Under the pieces are notes generated by a model. That model saw only the letters and a list, made by a program, of their open reading frames with translations, did no database searches and was not told the origin of the DNA. Below, piece after piece: positions 29,681 to 42,760 of a stretch of 64,000 nt of DNA. The stretch is from assembly GCA_009760855.2 (NCBI GenBank), contig WPIO01000145.1, forward strand, positions 25,001 to 89,000, given 5' to 3'. Source of the stretch: Cristatella mucedo (lineage: Eukaryota; Bryozoa; Phylactolaemata; Cristatellidae). Position numbers and translations under genes: made by a program. Position 1 is the stretch's first letter; every line of letters begins with the position of its first letter.

Positions 29681-31501
29681 AGCGACAGAGAGGAGCGAGA
29701 GAGAGAGGAGTGTGAGAGAGAGAAGCGGGAGAGAGAGGAGCGAGGTAGAGAGGAGCAAGAGATAGAAGAGCGAGACGGAGAAGAGCGAGAGAGAGAGAGA
29801 GGAGTAAGAGAGAGAGAGAGAGAGAGAGAGGGGCGACAGCAAGAGTAGCGAGCGGGAGAGGAGCAAGAGAGAGAGTTGAGAGACGGAGGTGCGAAAGAGA
29901 GAGGAGCAAGAGAGAGAGAGAGAGGTGCGACAGAGAGGAGCGAGAGGGAGCAGCGACAGAAAGTAGCGGGAGAGAGGAGCGTGAGGGAGGAGCAAGAAAT
30001 AGGGTCGCAAGAGAGAGGAATGAGAGAGAGAAGCAAGATAAAGATGACCGATAGAGAAAGGAACAAGAGAGAAAGGAGCGGAAGAGAGGAGAGAGAGTGA
30101 GCAGCGACAGAAAGGAGCGAGAGTGAAGTGCGAGAGGGCGGAGCGAGAGATAGGGTCAAAAGAGAGAGGAGCAAGAGAGAGAAGCGAGAGAGAGAAGACT
30201 GAGAGAGAGGAGCTAGATAGAAAGGAGCGAAAGAGTGAGGAGCAAGAGAGACTGGATCAAGAGAGAGGGGAGGAAAAAAGAGAGGAGCGAGAGAGAGAAG
30301 AGCGAAAGAGAGAGGCGAATGAGACGAGCGAGAGAGAGAGAGGAGAGTGAAAGAGATGAGCGAGAGATAGAGAAGCGAGAGAGAAAGGAGCAAGAAAGAG
30401 AGGAGTGAGGGTAAGATGAGCAAGAGAGAGAGAGGAGCGAGAGAGAAGAGCTAAAGAGAGAGGAGCGAGCGAGAAATAAACTAGAGAGAAGAGCAACAGA
30501 AAGAGAAGCAACAGAGAGAGGAGCGTGAGAGACGGAGGAACGAGAAAGAGAGGAGCGAGAGTGAGGGGAGCAAGAGATAGTGCGGCGAGAGAGAGAGGAT
30601 CGAGAGAGAGGGGCGAGAGAGAGGTGCGAGAGAGAGTGGAGCGAGAGAGAGGTGAATGAAGAGGAGGATCTAGAAAGAGAGACAGTTGCGAGAGAGAGGA
30701 GCGAGGTAGAGAAGAGCGAGAGAGAGAGAGAGAGAGAGTGACAGACAGAGGAGCAAATGATTGGTGCGACAGAGAAGAGCGAGGTAGAGAAGCGAACGAG
30801 AGGAGCGACAAAGAAGAGGGACAAAGAGGAGCCAGAGAGAGGAGCAAGAGAGAGGAGCGAGAGAGAGGAGCGAGAGAGAGAGGAGCGAGAGAGAGAGCGA
30901 CAGTGAGATGAGCAAGCGATTGGGGCGATAAAGAGGAGCGAGGGAGAGAAGCTGAAGAGAGGAGCGCCAAAGAGGTGTGACAGAGAGAAGCCAGGGAGAA
31001 GAGCATGAGAGAGGAGCGAGAGAGAGGAGCGAGAGAAAGGACCAAGAGAGAGAACGAGAAAGAGGAGCGAGAGAGAGGTTCGAGAGACACGAGCGAGAGA
31101 GAGAGGAATGAGAGAGAGAGAGTGGAGCGAGGGAGAGGAGCGAGGTAGAGAAGCGAGGTAGCTGAGCGAGAGAGAGGAGTGAGAGTGAAGAGCGAGAGAT
31201 AGGAGCCAAAGAGAGAGAAGCGATAGAGCGATGACCGAGAGAGAGTGGAGCGAGAGAGAAAGGAGCGAAAGAGGGAGGGGCAGGAGAAAGTGAAGCAAGC
31301 GAGAGAGAGGAGCGAAAAAAAGAGGTGCGAGAGAGATAGGCGAGTGAGAGTGGACCGAGAGAGAAAGGAGCGAGAGAGAGGAACGAGAGGGAGCAGCGAG
31401 AGAAAGCTGCGAGAGAAAAAAGCGGGAGAGAAGAGCGAGGCAGAGGGGCGTGAGAGAGGGGCAAGAGAATGGAGTGACACAGAGGAGCGAGAGAGAGGAG
31501 C

Positions 31502-31554
<53 letters not shown>

Positions 31555-31561
31555 GTGAGAG

Positions 31562-31665
<104 letters not shown>

Positions 31666-31741
31666 AGAGGAGGAGGAGAGAGAGAGGAGGAGAGAGGAGA
31701 GAGAGAAGAGGAGAGGAGAGAGAGAGGAGAGAGAGAGAGTG

Positions 31742-31798
<57 letters not shown>

Positions 31799-32229
31799 GA
31801 GAAGAGAGAGAGAGGAAGAGAGAGAGAGTAGAGAGAGAAGCGAGAGAGATGGAAGCAAAAGAGAGGGAGCAAAAGAGAGAAAGGAGCGAGAGAGTAGAAA
31901 GCGAGAGAGAGAGGAGAGAGGAGAGAGAGAGAGAGAGGAGAGAGAAAGAGAGAGAGAGAGAAGAGGAGGAAGAGAGAGAGAGAGAGAGGAGCTAAAGAGA
32001 GGAGAGAGGAGACGAACGAGTGAGAGAGAGAAAGAGACGAGCAAGAGAGAGAAGAAGAGAGAGAGAGAGAGAGGAGAGAGGAGAGGGAGAGTGACAAATA
32101 TGAGTAAGAGAGAGGAGCGTGAGAGAGGTGTCAGAGATGAGCAAATTAAAGAAAGGAGCGAGAAAGAGATGAGCGACATTGAGAGGAGCGAGAGACTGGA
32201 GCGAGAGAGACAAAAGGGTGAGAGATAGG

Positions 32230-32530
32230 AGCGAGAGTAAGATGAGCAAGCCCTTTACGAGTGAGATATAGGAGCAAGATAGAGTGAAGCAAGTAGGAGA
32301 GGAGCGAGAGAGAGGAGCTAGAGAGAAATGTGCGAGAGAGAGAGAGGGGAATGAGAGAGAGAGAAGCGAGAGTGAAAGGAGCACGAAAGAGAGCGGTGAG
32401 AGAGAGAGAGAAGCACGAATGAGGGGCGAGAGAGAGCTTCCAGAGAGTGGAGCGAGAGAGAGGAGAATGAGAGAGAGAGAGAGAAAGAGAGAGAGGATCG
32501 AGATATAGAGACAGGACCAAGAGGGTGAGG

Positions 32531-32571
<41 letters not shown>

Positions 32572-32660
32572 TAAGAGAGGAGCGACAGAGAGGGGAGCAA
32601 GGGAGAAGAGCGACAAAGACGAACACTGGAGAGGAGCGAAAGAGAGGTGCGACAGAGAGG
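32230..32660 (+). repeat. Higher-order duplication within GA array, copy 1
   Basis: About 430 bp sharing unusual landmarks with 37370-37800: AGTGAAGCAAGTAGGAGAGG, GAGAGAGCTTCCAGA, CGAGATATAGAGACA and GACCAAGAGGGTGAGGAG. The offset between copies is about 5.14 kb. Confidence 0.75.
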
Positions 32661-33504
32661 GGCGACAGAGAGGAGTGAGAGAGAGGAGCGAGAGAGCGAG
32701 GAGCGAGAGACAGGAGTGATAGAGAGAGAACCGAGAGAGAGAAGCAAGAGAACGGGGCGAGAGAGATTATTGAAAGAGAAGAGAGTGAGAGAGAAGAACA
32801 AGAGATGGACGAGCAAGAGAGAAGAGCGAGAGAAAGAGGAGCGAGAGAGAGGAGAGAGAGAGAGATAGACGAGCAAGAGAGAAGAGCGAGAGAAAGAGGA
32901 GCGAGAGAGAGGAGAGAGAGAGGAGCGAGAGAGAAGAGTGAGAGATAAGAGCCAGAGTAAAAGAAGAGCAAGAAAGAGATGCGGGAGAGAGAGAAGAGCG
33001 ACAAAGAGAGGAGGGAGAGAGAGGAGCGAGAGAGACAGAAGCGTGAGAGACAGGTGCGACATAGAGAGAAGCAACAGAGAGAGAGAGAGGAGCGAAAGAG
33101 AGGAGCAAGAAGAGGAAGAGAGAAGCGAATGAGAGGAGCAAGAGTGAGAAGAGAGAGTGAGAGAGGATCGAGAAAGAGTTGAGAGAGAGAGAGAGAGCGA
33201 GGAGGGACAGTAGGAAGAGAGAGGAGCCAAAGGAGGAAGAGCGAAAGGAGGAGAGAGAGAGAGAGAGAGAAAGGGATGAGCGAGAGAGAGGAGCGAGAGA
33301 GAAGAGCGAGAGAGAGGAGCGAGAAAGAGGAGCGAGAGAGAGGAGCGAGAGAGAGGAGCAAGAGGGAGGAGCGAGAGAGTGAGAGGAACGTGAAAGAGAA
33401 GCGAGAGGAGCGACAGAGTGAAGCAAGAGAGAGGAGCTTGAGAGAGAAGCAAGAGAGGGGATAGATCGAGGACCAAAAGGAGGAGCGAGAGAGAGGAGCG
33501 AGAT

Positions 33505-33541
<37 letters not shown>

Positions 33542-33903
33542 GAGAGAGAGAGAGGAGAGGGAGAGAGAGAGAGAGAGAGGAGAGGATAGAGAGGAGAGAG
33601 AGAGAGGAGAGGAGGGAGAAGCGAGTGAGACGATTGAAGGAGAGGAACGACTGAGTGGAGCGAGAGAAAGGAGCTACAGAGAGGTGCGAGAAAGAGGAGC
33701 GAGATAGAGGAGCGAGATAGAGGAGCGAGAGACAGGAGAGAGAGAAAGGAGCGAGACCCAGAGCAGCGAGTAGGAGGAGCGAGAGAGAGAAGAAAAAGAG
33801 ATTGGTGAGAGAGAGAGGAGTGAGAGGAGCTAGATCAAGAGAGGAGCGCAAAAAACATGAGCAATAGAAAGTTGGGTGATAAAAAAGGAGCGAGAGAGAA
33901 AGG

Positions 33904-33952
<49 letters not shown>

Positions 33953-33993
33953 TGAGAGTGAGAGAGAGAGAGAGAGAGAGAGCGAGATTGAGA

Positions 33994-34148
<155 letters not shown>

Positions 34149-34185
34149 CGAAGAGGGAGGGAGAGAGAGAAGAGAGGAGAGAGAG

Positions 34186-34279
<94 letters not shown>

Positions 34280-37200
34280 GGATGAGCCAGGGAATGAGGA
34301 AGGAGCGAGAAGAGAGAGAGAGAGAGAAAGAAGAGGAGAGGAGAGAAAGAGAGAGCGATTGAGAGAGAGAGGAGGAAAGAGGGACGCGAGATAGAGAAGA
34401 GCGAGAGAGAGGAGCGAGAGAGAGAGAGAGAGAGGCTAGAACGAATGGAGCGAGAGACAGGAGAATAAAAGAGAAATGAATGAGAGAGAGGAGCGAGATT
34501 GAGAGAAGCAAGAGAGAGTGAGAGTGGAGAGAGAGAGGAGCGACAGAGAGGGGCGAGAGGTGCAAGAGAGAGTGGAGTGAGAGAGAGGAGAATGAGAAAG
34601 AATCGAGAGATAGAGAGTGGAGCGAGAGAGAGAGAGAGAAGCAATGTAGAGAGGAGCGAGAGAGAGAACAGCGAGAGAGAGGAGCGAGAGAGAGAGGAGC
34701 AAGAGAGATAGGAGCGATAGAGACAGAGGAGCGAATGAGACTGTAGGGATGGAGAGAGTAGCAAGAGAGAGGAGCGACAGCGAGGAGCAAGGGAGAGTAG
34801 CGAAAGAGAGGTGCGAGAGAGAAAGGCACCGGAGAGTAGTCAGAGAGGGAAGCGACAGCGAGGAGCGAGAGACAGGAGCTAGAGATATAACCGAGAGGGA
34901 TAAGCATGAGAACGGGGTGAGATAGAGGATTGAAAGAGAAGAGAATTAGATAGAGGAGCGAGAGAGAGAAGCTAGAGAACACAGCGAGAGACAGGAACGA
35001 GAGAGATAAGCGAGAGACAGGAGCGAGAAACAGAAGCGAGAGAGAGAGAGGAGCGAGCGAGAGGAATGAGAGGTAACAGCAAGAGATAGGAGTGGGAGAC
35101 AGGAGCGAGAGAAAAGAGTGACAGATAAGAGCCTGAGAAAGAGAGGAGCGAAAGAGAGGAGCGAAAAGATATAAGCGAGAGAGAGGAGCGAGAGAGAGGA
35201 GAATGAGAGACAGGATCGAGAAACATAGACAGGAGCGAGAGAGAGAGGAGCAAGAGAGAGGAGCACGAGAGAGAGAGGCCCGAGAGAGAGAGGAGCTACA
35301 GAGATGGGAGCGACAGAGAGAGGAGCAAACGAAAGGAGAATGAGAGAGGAGCGAGAGATAAAGGACCGAGTGAAAGGAGCGAGAGAGTATCAAAAGAAAG
35401 GAGCAAGAGAGAGGTGCAAGAGAGAGAAGCGAGAGACAGGAGTGAGAGATAAGAAGGACAGAGAAAGAGAGAAGCGAGAAAAAGATGAGCAACAGAGAGA
35501 TGAGCGAGACTGGGAGCGAGAGAGAAAGGAGCGAGAGAGAGAGGAGGAAGAGAGAGAGGAGCGAACGAGAGAAAGAAGAGATAAAGAGGAGGGAGAGAGA
35601 CGAGCAAGAGAGAGGATCGAGAGAAGCGAACGAGAGAGAAGAGTGAGAGAGCGGAGCAAGAGAGAAACGAGAGAGAGGAGTGAGAGATAAGAGCCAGAAA
35701 AAGATAGGAGCGAGAAAGAGATGTGCGAGAGGGAGTAGCGACAGAGTGAGGAGCGATTGAGAGAGGAGCGAGAAAGAGAATTGCGAGATAGAGAAGAGAG
35801 AGAGGGGCGAAAAAAGGAGCTAAAGCGAATTAAGCGAGAGAGCGATGAAAATGAGAGAGAGAGAGAGAGGAGAATGAGAGAAAGGAGCGAGAGTGAGAGG
35901 AGCAAGGGAGAGAGCACAGAGAAAGAGAGGAGCGAGAGAGAGAGGAGCGAGAGAAAGAAGAGCGAAAGAGAGGAGCGAGAGAGACAGGAGTGAGAGAGAC
36001 AGGAGCAAAAGCAAGAGAGGAGCGATAGCGAGAGCAGCGAAAGAGAGAGAAGCAAGAGAGAGGAGCGAGAGAGAGGAGCGAGAGAGAGGAGCGAGTGAGA
36101 GGAGCGAAAGAGAGGAGTGAGAGAGAGGAGCGTGATAGCCAAGGTAAAGAGAGGAGCCAGAGAGAGGATCAAGAGCGAGGAGCGAGAGTGAGACGAGCGA
36201 TAGAAAGTAGCGAGAGAGCGGAGCAAGAGAGAGGAGCGTGAGAAAGAGAGAAGCGAGAAAGAATTGAGCGAGAAAAAGGAGCAAATGAGAGAATAGCGAG
36301 AGTGGGGAGAGAGAGGGAGAGGGAGAGAGTGGAACGAGAGAGAGAAAAGCAATACAGAGAGAAGCGAGAGAGCAAGGAGGAAGAGAGAAGGAGCGAGGAG
36401 CGGGACGAGCTAAAGAGAAAAGAGCAAGAGCAAGAGAAGCTGGATTTAGAGGAGCGAGTAAGAGAGGAGCAAGAGAGAGGAGCGAGAGAGAGAAAGGGGC
36501 AAGAGAGAGGAGCGAGAGAGAGAGGGGTGAAAGAGATAGGAGCGAGATCGAGAGCAGCGAGAAAACGAGAAGCAAGAGAGAAAGGAGCGAGAGAGAGGAG
36601 CTAAATATAGAGGAGCAAGAGCGAGAGGAGCGAGAAAGACAGGAGCAAGAGAGTGAGGGGAGGTAGAGAGAGGAGCGAGAGGGAGGGGCGAGAGAAAGGA
36701 GCGAGAGAGCGTGGAGCGAAAGAAAGGAGAATGAGAGAGATTATTGAGAGATATACGAACGAGAGAGAGGCGCGAGGTAGAAAGGAGCGAGAGAGATAGA
36801 AGCGGGAGAAAGAAGAGCAAGAGAGAAGAGTGACAGAAACAAACGAGAGGGAGCAGCGAGAGACACGAGCGAGAGGGAGGCGTGAGAGACAGGAGCGAAA
36901 GATATGGCGCGAGGGAGAGGAGCAAGAGAGAGGAGCGAGTGAGAAAAGAGTAAGAGAGAGATATGCAAGAGAGAGAGAGGAGCGAGAGAGAGAGGAGCTA
37001 GGGAGAGGAGCGAGAGAGAGAGGAGCTAGAGAGAGAAGCGAGAGGGGGTAGCGAGAGATAGGAGCGAAAGAGAGGAGCAAGAGAGAGTAAAGCGAGAGAG
37101 AGAGGAGCGATAAAGAGAGGGGCGAGAGAGAGTGGAGCGAGAGAGAGAGAGCCGAGTGAGAGAAGCGAGAGAGAGAGAACCGAGAGAATGAGGAGCTAGA

Positions 37201-37369
37201 AAGAGAGAGGGGCGAGAGTGAGGGGTAAGAGAGAAGACCGTGTGAGAGAGGAGTGAGAGATAGAGGAGCGAGAGAGAGAGAGATGAGTAGAGATGAAGGA
37301 GCGAGAGAGAGAGGAGGGAGAGAGAGGAGCGAGAGAGAGAGGGAAGCGAGAGAGACAGAAGCGTGAGAG

Positions 37370-37800
37370 ATAGGAGCGATAGTAAGAGGAGCGAGACCTA
37401 TACGAGCGAGACATAGGAGCGAGATAGAGTGAAGCAAGTAGGAGAGGAGCGAGAGAGAGGAGCTATAGAGAAACGTGCGAGAGAGAGAGAGGGGAATGAG
37501 AGAGAGAAGCGAGAGTGAAAGGAGCAAGAAAGAGAGCGGCGAGAGAGAGAAGCATTAATGAGGGGCGAGAGAGAGCTTCCAGAAAGTGGAGCGAGAGAGA
37601 GAGAGAGGATCGAGATATAGAGACATGACCAAGAGGGTGAGGAGTGAGAGAGAGAGAGAAACGAGAGAGAAAGAGAGAGAGAGAGGAACGAGAGAGAGAG
37701 TAGCGATACGAGAGGAGCGACAGAGAGGGGATCATGGGAGAAGAGCGACAGAGACGAGCACTGGAGAGGAGCGAAAGAGAGGTGCGACAGAGATGGGCGA
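37370..37800 (+). repeat. Higher-order duplication within GA array, copy 2
   Basis: Matches 32230-32660 unit for unit and ends within about 15 bp of the viral polymerase junction. Confidence 0.75.
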
Positions 37801-37814
37801 AAGAGAGGAAAAGA

Positions 37815-38955
37815 AAAATATGTTATACATTATTCTTATCTTAAGAATTGTATTGATTTAGGTTATGAATTAACGAAAATACATAGAGTATTAGAGTTTG
37901 GTCAATCTAATTGGTTAGAAGAATACATTGATCATAATACAACTCTTAGAAATAAAGCAGAAAATGATTTTGCGAAGAATTTCTTTAAACTGCTAAAGCC
38001 TTCTTTGGTAAAACGATGGAGAATGTTAGAGGTAAAAAAATGTTGAATTGTTAAATGGAGAATAAAGTGAAGATTTAGTTAGAATGAATAAGATTTATAG
38101 AAGTGCTAGGATTGTTGATAGAAAGATATTATCTAATAACATTGCTTGTATAGAAAGTAATAAGGAATCAGTAACACTTAATAAACCTATTTATGTTGGA
38201 TTTTGCATTCTTGATTTGTCAAAGATGTTGAAGCAAAGATTATTTTATCTAACAATAAAGAAAAGATGATTCAAAGATAAACGTATTGTATACTGATACT
38301 GATTCACTTGTTATTGAGATTTTTACAGAAGATGTTTATAAAGACTTTATCGAATATCCTGAAACGCTAGATCTAAATACGTTTCCTGATGATTATCCAT
38401 TTTGGAAAGATGAGAAAGCAAAAAGTATTATAAAAAGTAATAACGAGATCGTTGGGAAGTTTAGAGATGAGATAACAGATAAAATTAAAACAGAAATACT
38501 AAATGAATGTATTTTCTCAATACCAAAACTGTATTCTTATACCATCGATAATGATGAAGATATTCTTGATAAAGATGGAAAACAAATAGGAAAAAGAAAG
38601 GTTGTAAGTGAAATGAATGAGAAATATGACAAACAAGGAAATCAATTAGGACAATCTTAAAAAGCAAAAATGGGCAAATAAAACTGTCCTTAATAAGAGT
38701 TTAAAACATTCAGATTTTAAGTCATGTCTGAGCACTAAAGTAGATGAATATTGTGATCAATCGTTGATTAGAAGTGAAAAACACATAATGTATACTGTAA
38801 GGCAAAATAAGTTGCACTATCAGCATTTGAATCAAAAAGATATTGGTTAGACTGTGGTTGTTGTAGTTACGCATACAGTCATTACAAGATTGCAAAAGCA
38901 TTAAGTGAAGGAACGAATCCAGGTCATTGTAAAACTTTTAATATTAATATAGATG
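37815..38955 (+). pseudogene. Protein-primed DNA polymerase B, C-terminal half (copy B)
   Basis: Recognisable PolB blocks in order: a pre-palm segment (LTKIHRVLEF, NTTLRNKAENDF), a damaged KxxxNxxYG-type region, NKPIYVGFCILDLSK, the catalytic palm motif YTDTDSLVIEI with its two Asp, and the tail SAFESKRYWLDCG. These belong to the family B, protein-primed type of Polintons and adintoviruses. The N-terminal half and exonuclease are absent, cut off by the GA array at 37812. Frameshifts near 38020-38080, 38280 and 38665 and later stops show it is dead. The tail matches copy A (8419 onwards). Confidence 0.8.
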
Positions 38956-39105
38956 CCAAAAAGAAGATTGAAAATACTAAACCAATACTAGTGAAGAAAG
39001 TTTGACTTTTAGATAAAGAGAAAATGGAAATAGATAAAAAACGTGTTGATTTATAAGAGGAAATAGAACTATACTTGTCAATGTAGGAATTAAATATATG
39101 TTGCC
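38953..39105 (+). pseudogene. Small basic protein after polymerase, broken (copy B)
   Basis: ATG 38953 follows AATATAG. One base lost near codon 5 relative to copy A (8283-8435), plus later TGA, TAA and TAG codons. Homology continues along the length (IENTKP, EEIELYLSM). Confidence 0.5.
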
Positions 39106-39128
39106 AAAATTATTTTTACTATTATAGG

Positions 39129-39461
39129 ATGGATCTCAAAGAAGATTTCCAAGTTTAAGAAATTGAAATTACTAGTTCTGATAGTGAATCTGAATATTCA
39201 GAAGACTCAGTCGACGACCCTGATTACGATCCAGAAATGGAAACAGAACTAGAGTCTGAATCATATGAGTCTGAAGAGTCTTATGTTGGTACTGAATCTG
39301 AATCTGAATCTGAATCTGCATCTGAATCAGAAGTAGATTTAGAAGAACTTTTATTTAGTAGACATTATGAAGAACTCAATGAAGATGAAATTAAATCATA
39401 TGAAAGCTTTCTGCATGAAAAGGTGTGTGGTGTAGATGAATATGAAGGAGAAGAGATTTAA
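39129..39461 (+). pseudogene. Acidic Ser/Glu-rich viral protein (copy B)
   Basis: ATG 39129 follows ATTATAGG. A TAA at codon 10 interrupts it; from there the frame is open and rich in S-E and E-S pairs (MDLKEDFQV start, ESESESASESEVDLEELLF, end YEGEEI). Ortholog of 7947-8258, with the ancestral stop preserved after EGEEI. Confidence 0.55.
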
Positions 39462-39489
39462 TTTCAAATAAATAAAATTTTCTTTTCAT

Positions 39490-39498
39490 ATATAGAAA
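39490..39498 (+). promoter_or_regulatory. TATATAGAAA box (copy B small Cys-protein gene)
   Basis: CATATATAGAAAATGGATG; same box and spacing as the copy A ortholog (CATATATAGAAATTGGATG, minus strand, from about 7990). Confidence 0.55.
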
Positions 39499-39784
39499 AT
39501 GGATGTCTCAAGAATTCTTAGTTGTGAACAATCTAGAGAAATGGCAATGAAATCTGTCTTCAAAAGCTTAAAGGAGAAGATCAACGAATTGTTAAACATT
39601 CACTTGATAAACCTAATCCAAATATTGATAGTTCATATATTAGTATTCTTATAAATATATGTGATACATGTGATAAACTAATGGAAAGTCGTAGCAAGAT
39701 AAATGAGATGCTTATAGAAGCAAACAAAAAATCCAAAACCCAAAAACAAAACCAGGTGTACAAATTAATAATCCTAATATTTAA
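39499..39784 (+). pseudogene. Small Cys-containing viral protein, single member in copy B
   Basis: Starts MDVSRILSCEQSREMA, then shifts frame. The core SSYISILINICDTCDKLMES and lysine-rich tail remain readable in another frame. Ortholog of 7700-7975. Copy B has only this one member, whereas copy A has four in a row. Confidence 0.55.
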
Positions 39785-39822
39785 ATCTGTGTATGTAGTT
39801 CTTTTTATTAATATATAGGAAA

Positions 39823-40331
39823 ATGGCTGAAGTTACTGACCCAACACTTGCAACTACTGCAACAGCACTTAAATCATGTATTGACTATCTTGTTATATCA
39901 AGAATTATGAACATGATGAACAGCAACTAAAATCTGATATTTTTGCTATGACTGTTACATCAGTTAAGAAATTTTATCTTGAGGAAGCAGATACTGAAGC
40001 ACAAAAGATTGTTAGCGGTGGGCAAACAGATGTTATAACAAACAAACAAACAGATGGTCTAGAGTCAAGAGTTAGATCTAAAGTTGATGCTCTTCTTGAT
40101 GATCCTACTGAGATTGCAGGTTACATGACTTGAATTGCAACGCAACTTCCAACTCTCTCTACAGTTATATCTGGAGTATCTGGAATTAAACCTGACATCT
40201 CTGGAAATGTTAAAGACGACTGCTGTGCAGTTCTTCCTGATATTTCGGATGGTATGAGTGCAAGGCAAAAAGCGACAGCAGCAGCACTGCCAGCTCAAGA
40301 ACAAGCCCAACATGTACCAAGCACTGTCTAA
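39823..40331 (+). pseudogene. Conserved helical viral protein, broken (copy B)
   Basis: ATG 39823 follows ATATATAGGAAA. Ortholog of the intact 154-aa gene 6447-6911 (LATTATALKS, LESRVRSKVDALLDDP, LSTVISGVSGIKPDI). It has a frameshift near 39910, a short insertion near 40030-40050 and a TGA at about 40132 at a position that is TGG in copy A. Confidence 0.55.
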
Positions 40332-40365
40332 TTAATTTAAATAAAAAACTAAAAACATATAGAAA

Positions 40366-40755
40366 ACGAGTATTGAGACAAGAAGTAAAGACTGTCTTGA
40401 AGAATTACAAGGCCAACAGTATTCGGACTTTAAAATCTGTTCATATCCAATGGGTAGATGAGATGACATCAGATCAATCTTGTTAGATGCTGTAAAACTA
40501 ATATTAGAATATAAAGCGCTTAGAATCAATCACTCTGAACCAGAAATAGCAAATATATTTACTAAAATTAGAGATAGTTTAATCTTTGAAGAGTTTCTTA
40601 AAGACTTAAAAATAGAAAAAAATAAATATTATGAAGTCTGAAGCTTACTCTATAAAATAGAACTAACTAAACAAATAAAGAGAGAAATAGATGCTGGAAA
40701 GAGTTTTGATATACCAGGAGAATAGATTAAAGAGACTATGGATTGGAAGATTTAA
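40366..40755 (+). pseudogene. Small conserved viral gene, start codon lost (copy B)
   Basis: ACG stands where copy A (6405) has ATG, four bases after an ATATAG box. The frame keeps its length (130 codons) to TAA 40753-40755, but contains internal TGA and TAG codons. Readable blocks include SILLDAVKLILEYKALRI and FLKDLKIEKNKYY. Confidence 0.5.
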
Positions 40756-41842
40756 ACTTCTGAAATATATGGAGAAACATATCTTTTTATACCATCTGTT
40801 TTATCTATCGACGCTGAAGGAGAATAATAAACTCCTCTAACTAATCCAATTTCAATATAATCTGTATTTGTTGGCGCTGAAATGTATAAACTTTTAAAAC
40901 TGGATAAACAACACTAAAGTAAAAAGTGGTTTTTTGAAGGAGTATCTGCAATAGTAAAATTGGATGGTGAACTGTGTAATCAAATCATATTATCAACAAC
41001 ACCATTATATCTTAGTTTGAATTAAGAATCAAACATTGAATTATAAGCAATCTTATGATAAATGTTTCTAACAATAATATCACTATCTGTAGGTTTTTTA
41101 ATATTAATAAAAACATTTGCTTACATAACTCTAAATGAAACATTAATTCCTACAGGTGAATTGTTATAATAAATTGATTTAGAAACTGTATAATCAGTTA
41201 GTTAGAAAATCAGCAAAGTTACTAGCACCATCTGTTGCATTATTTATATCACTTACCTTTATCATTATACTTGTGCATACTGGTATTTTATGTTTATATC
41301 TGATAGTTTAGATAAAACTAAATTATAGTTTCCAGTAAAATAATTAAACATTTGACTTGGACTACCAATATTAACTACATTATTTGCAGTAAAATTTCCA
41401 AAGTATCTAATAAAATCAGTTTGATCAAAACGTAAAGAATTATATGGATTACTTTCACATTAAAGTAAATATATTTGAAGCATTATTAGAAATTGCATAG
41501 GTTTCTTGATAATTATCACTATTTCTAATAACTGCTCAACCATTTGCACTCAAATTTCCATTTATTGTTTGTGTTTCATAATCATATGAATCAAGTTTAG
41601 TATCAAGATATTTCATAGTAGTAATATCATATTGATTTATAGGATCTAAAACCTTAACATATTTTTCATTTGCAGATAAATTACCAGTTACATGTTGATC
41701 AGAATCCTTTTTTTAAATAATTATTATCAACAAATGTCTTATTAACTGTTTCTAATAAATCAACAGTTTCTCCAACGTCTGTTGTTCTGTTTGAATCAAA
41801 GCTCAAAGTTCCATCTATTTGCAAATCTTTTCTACTAAGCAT
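40756..41842 (-). pseudogene. Fibre 3 and downstream small genes, decayed (copy B)
   Basis: The minus strand from ATG 41842 reads MLSRKDLQIDGTLSFDSNR, orthologous to fibre 3 at 4847. After a frameshift near 41710, repeats (NLSANEKYVKVLDPINQ) and a unique domain follow, then remnants of the two genes at 5431 and 5841. Many stops. Confidence 0.5.
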
Positions 41843-41849
41843 TTTTAAT

Positions 41850-42758
41850 GTATTGCTATGTAAAGTGTTACATTTATCGTTTTATTAAATAAATCTGATG
41901 TAGATACAAATAGAGAAGTCTCTACTGTTTTCTTATTTTAATCTAAAGAATAACTTTCAAGCAATTGAAAAGGATATTCTTTTGCATTTATTCCATTTGC
42001 TTGAAAAGGGATGATAGTCTTTGTTAAATTTGGAGAATATGCACATTCTGTTGAAAGTACAAATATATCTCTAGGGACAGAAGTTTCTCCTAATGTACTT
42101 ATCTATTTGCCTTCACATGTTAAAGTTCCAAGTTTTGTTGGCAATGAACCATCAACGAAACCAGTAAACTTGACAACAACAACATTTCCATCAGATATTT
42201 TATTAAGATAAGCAAGATTAACACCATCATTTGGATTAACAGGATCATTTGCAAGTCTAATAAAATTATACATCATATTTATGTTTCCATTTACTGTTCC
42301 ACCATTTACACTAAGATAATTTGCATCTATATACTTTTTATTTGGAACAACATCAACATTAACAGGTAGATTAGTTACACTAACAACTCCTACAGTTTCC
42401 ATTAATTCTTCCTCCTGTAAGTGCTAATTTAGTATCAGCATAATCTTTTGTTGCGGCATCACTAGGATTAACAGGATTAGCAAGATCTACTATTCTATAA
42501 TTATTCATGTCAATATCAATCAGAAGTATCAATCATAATCATATCAATCACATCAATCAGAAGTAGTTGATCTAGAAACCTTTTTAAAAAAGTTTGTATC
42601 TATATACTTTCTGTTTACAGCATCTGTTGAATCAACAGGATCGCCTAAATTATTTACAAGGTTATCATTCATACTTAGATTACTACTAAGTATGTCACCA
42701 GTCTTTCTCATAGAATTATTTGCACTAACACCTTTTCCTTTTTTCTATAACCTAATAT
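41850..42758 (-). pseudogene. Fibre 2, decayed (copy B)
   Basis: The start codon is ATA (42758) after TGTATAGAA. Repeats such as MMYNFIRLANDPVNPNDGVN and NDNLVNNLGDPVDSTDAVNR identify it as the ortholog of 3880-4844. The longest open piece is 42103-42402. A duplicated ATCAATCA-type stretch near 42515-42560 is a local expansion absent from copy A. Confidence 0.5.
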
Positions 42759-42760
42759 TT

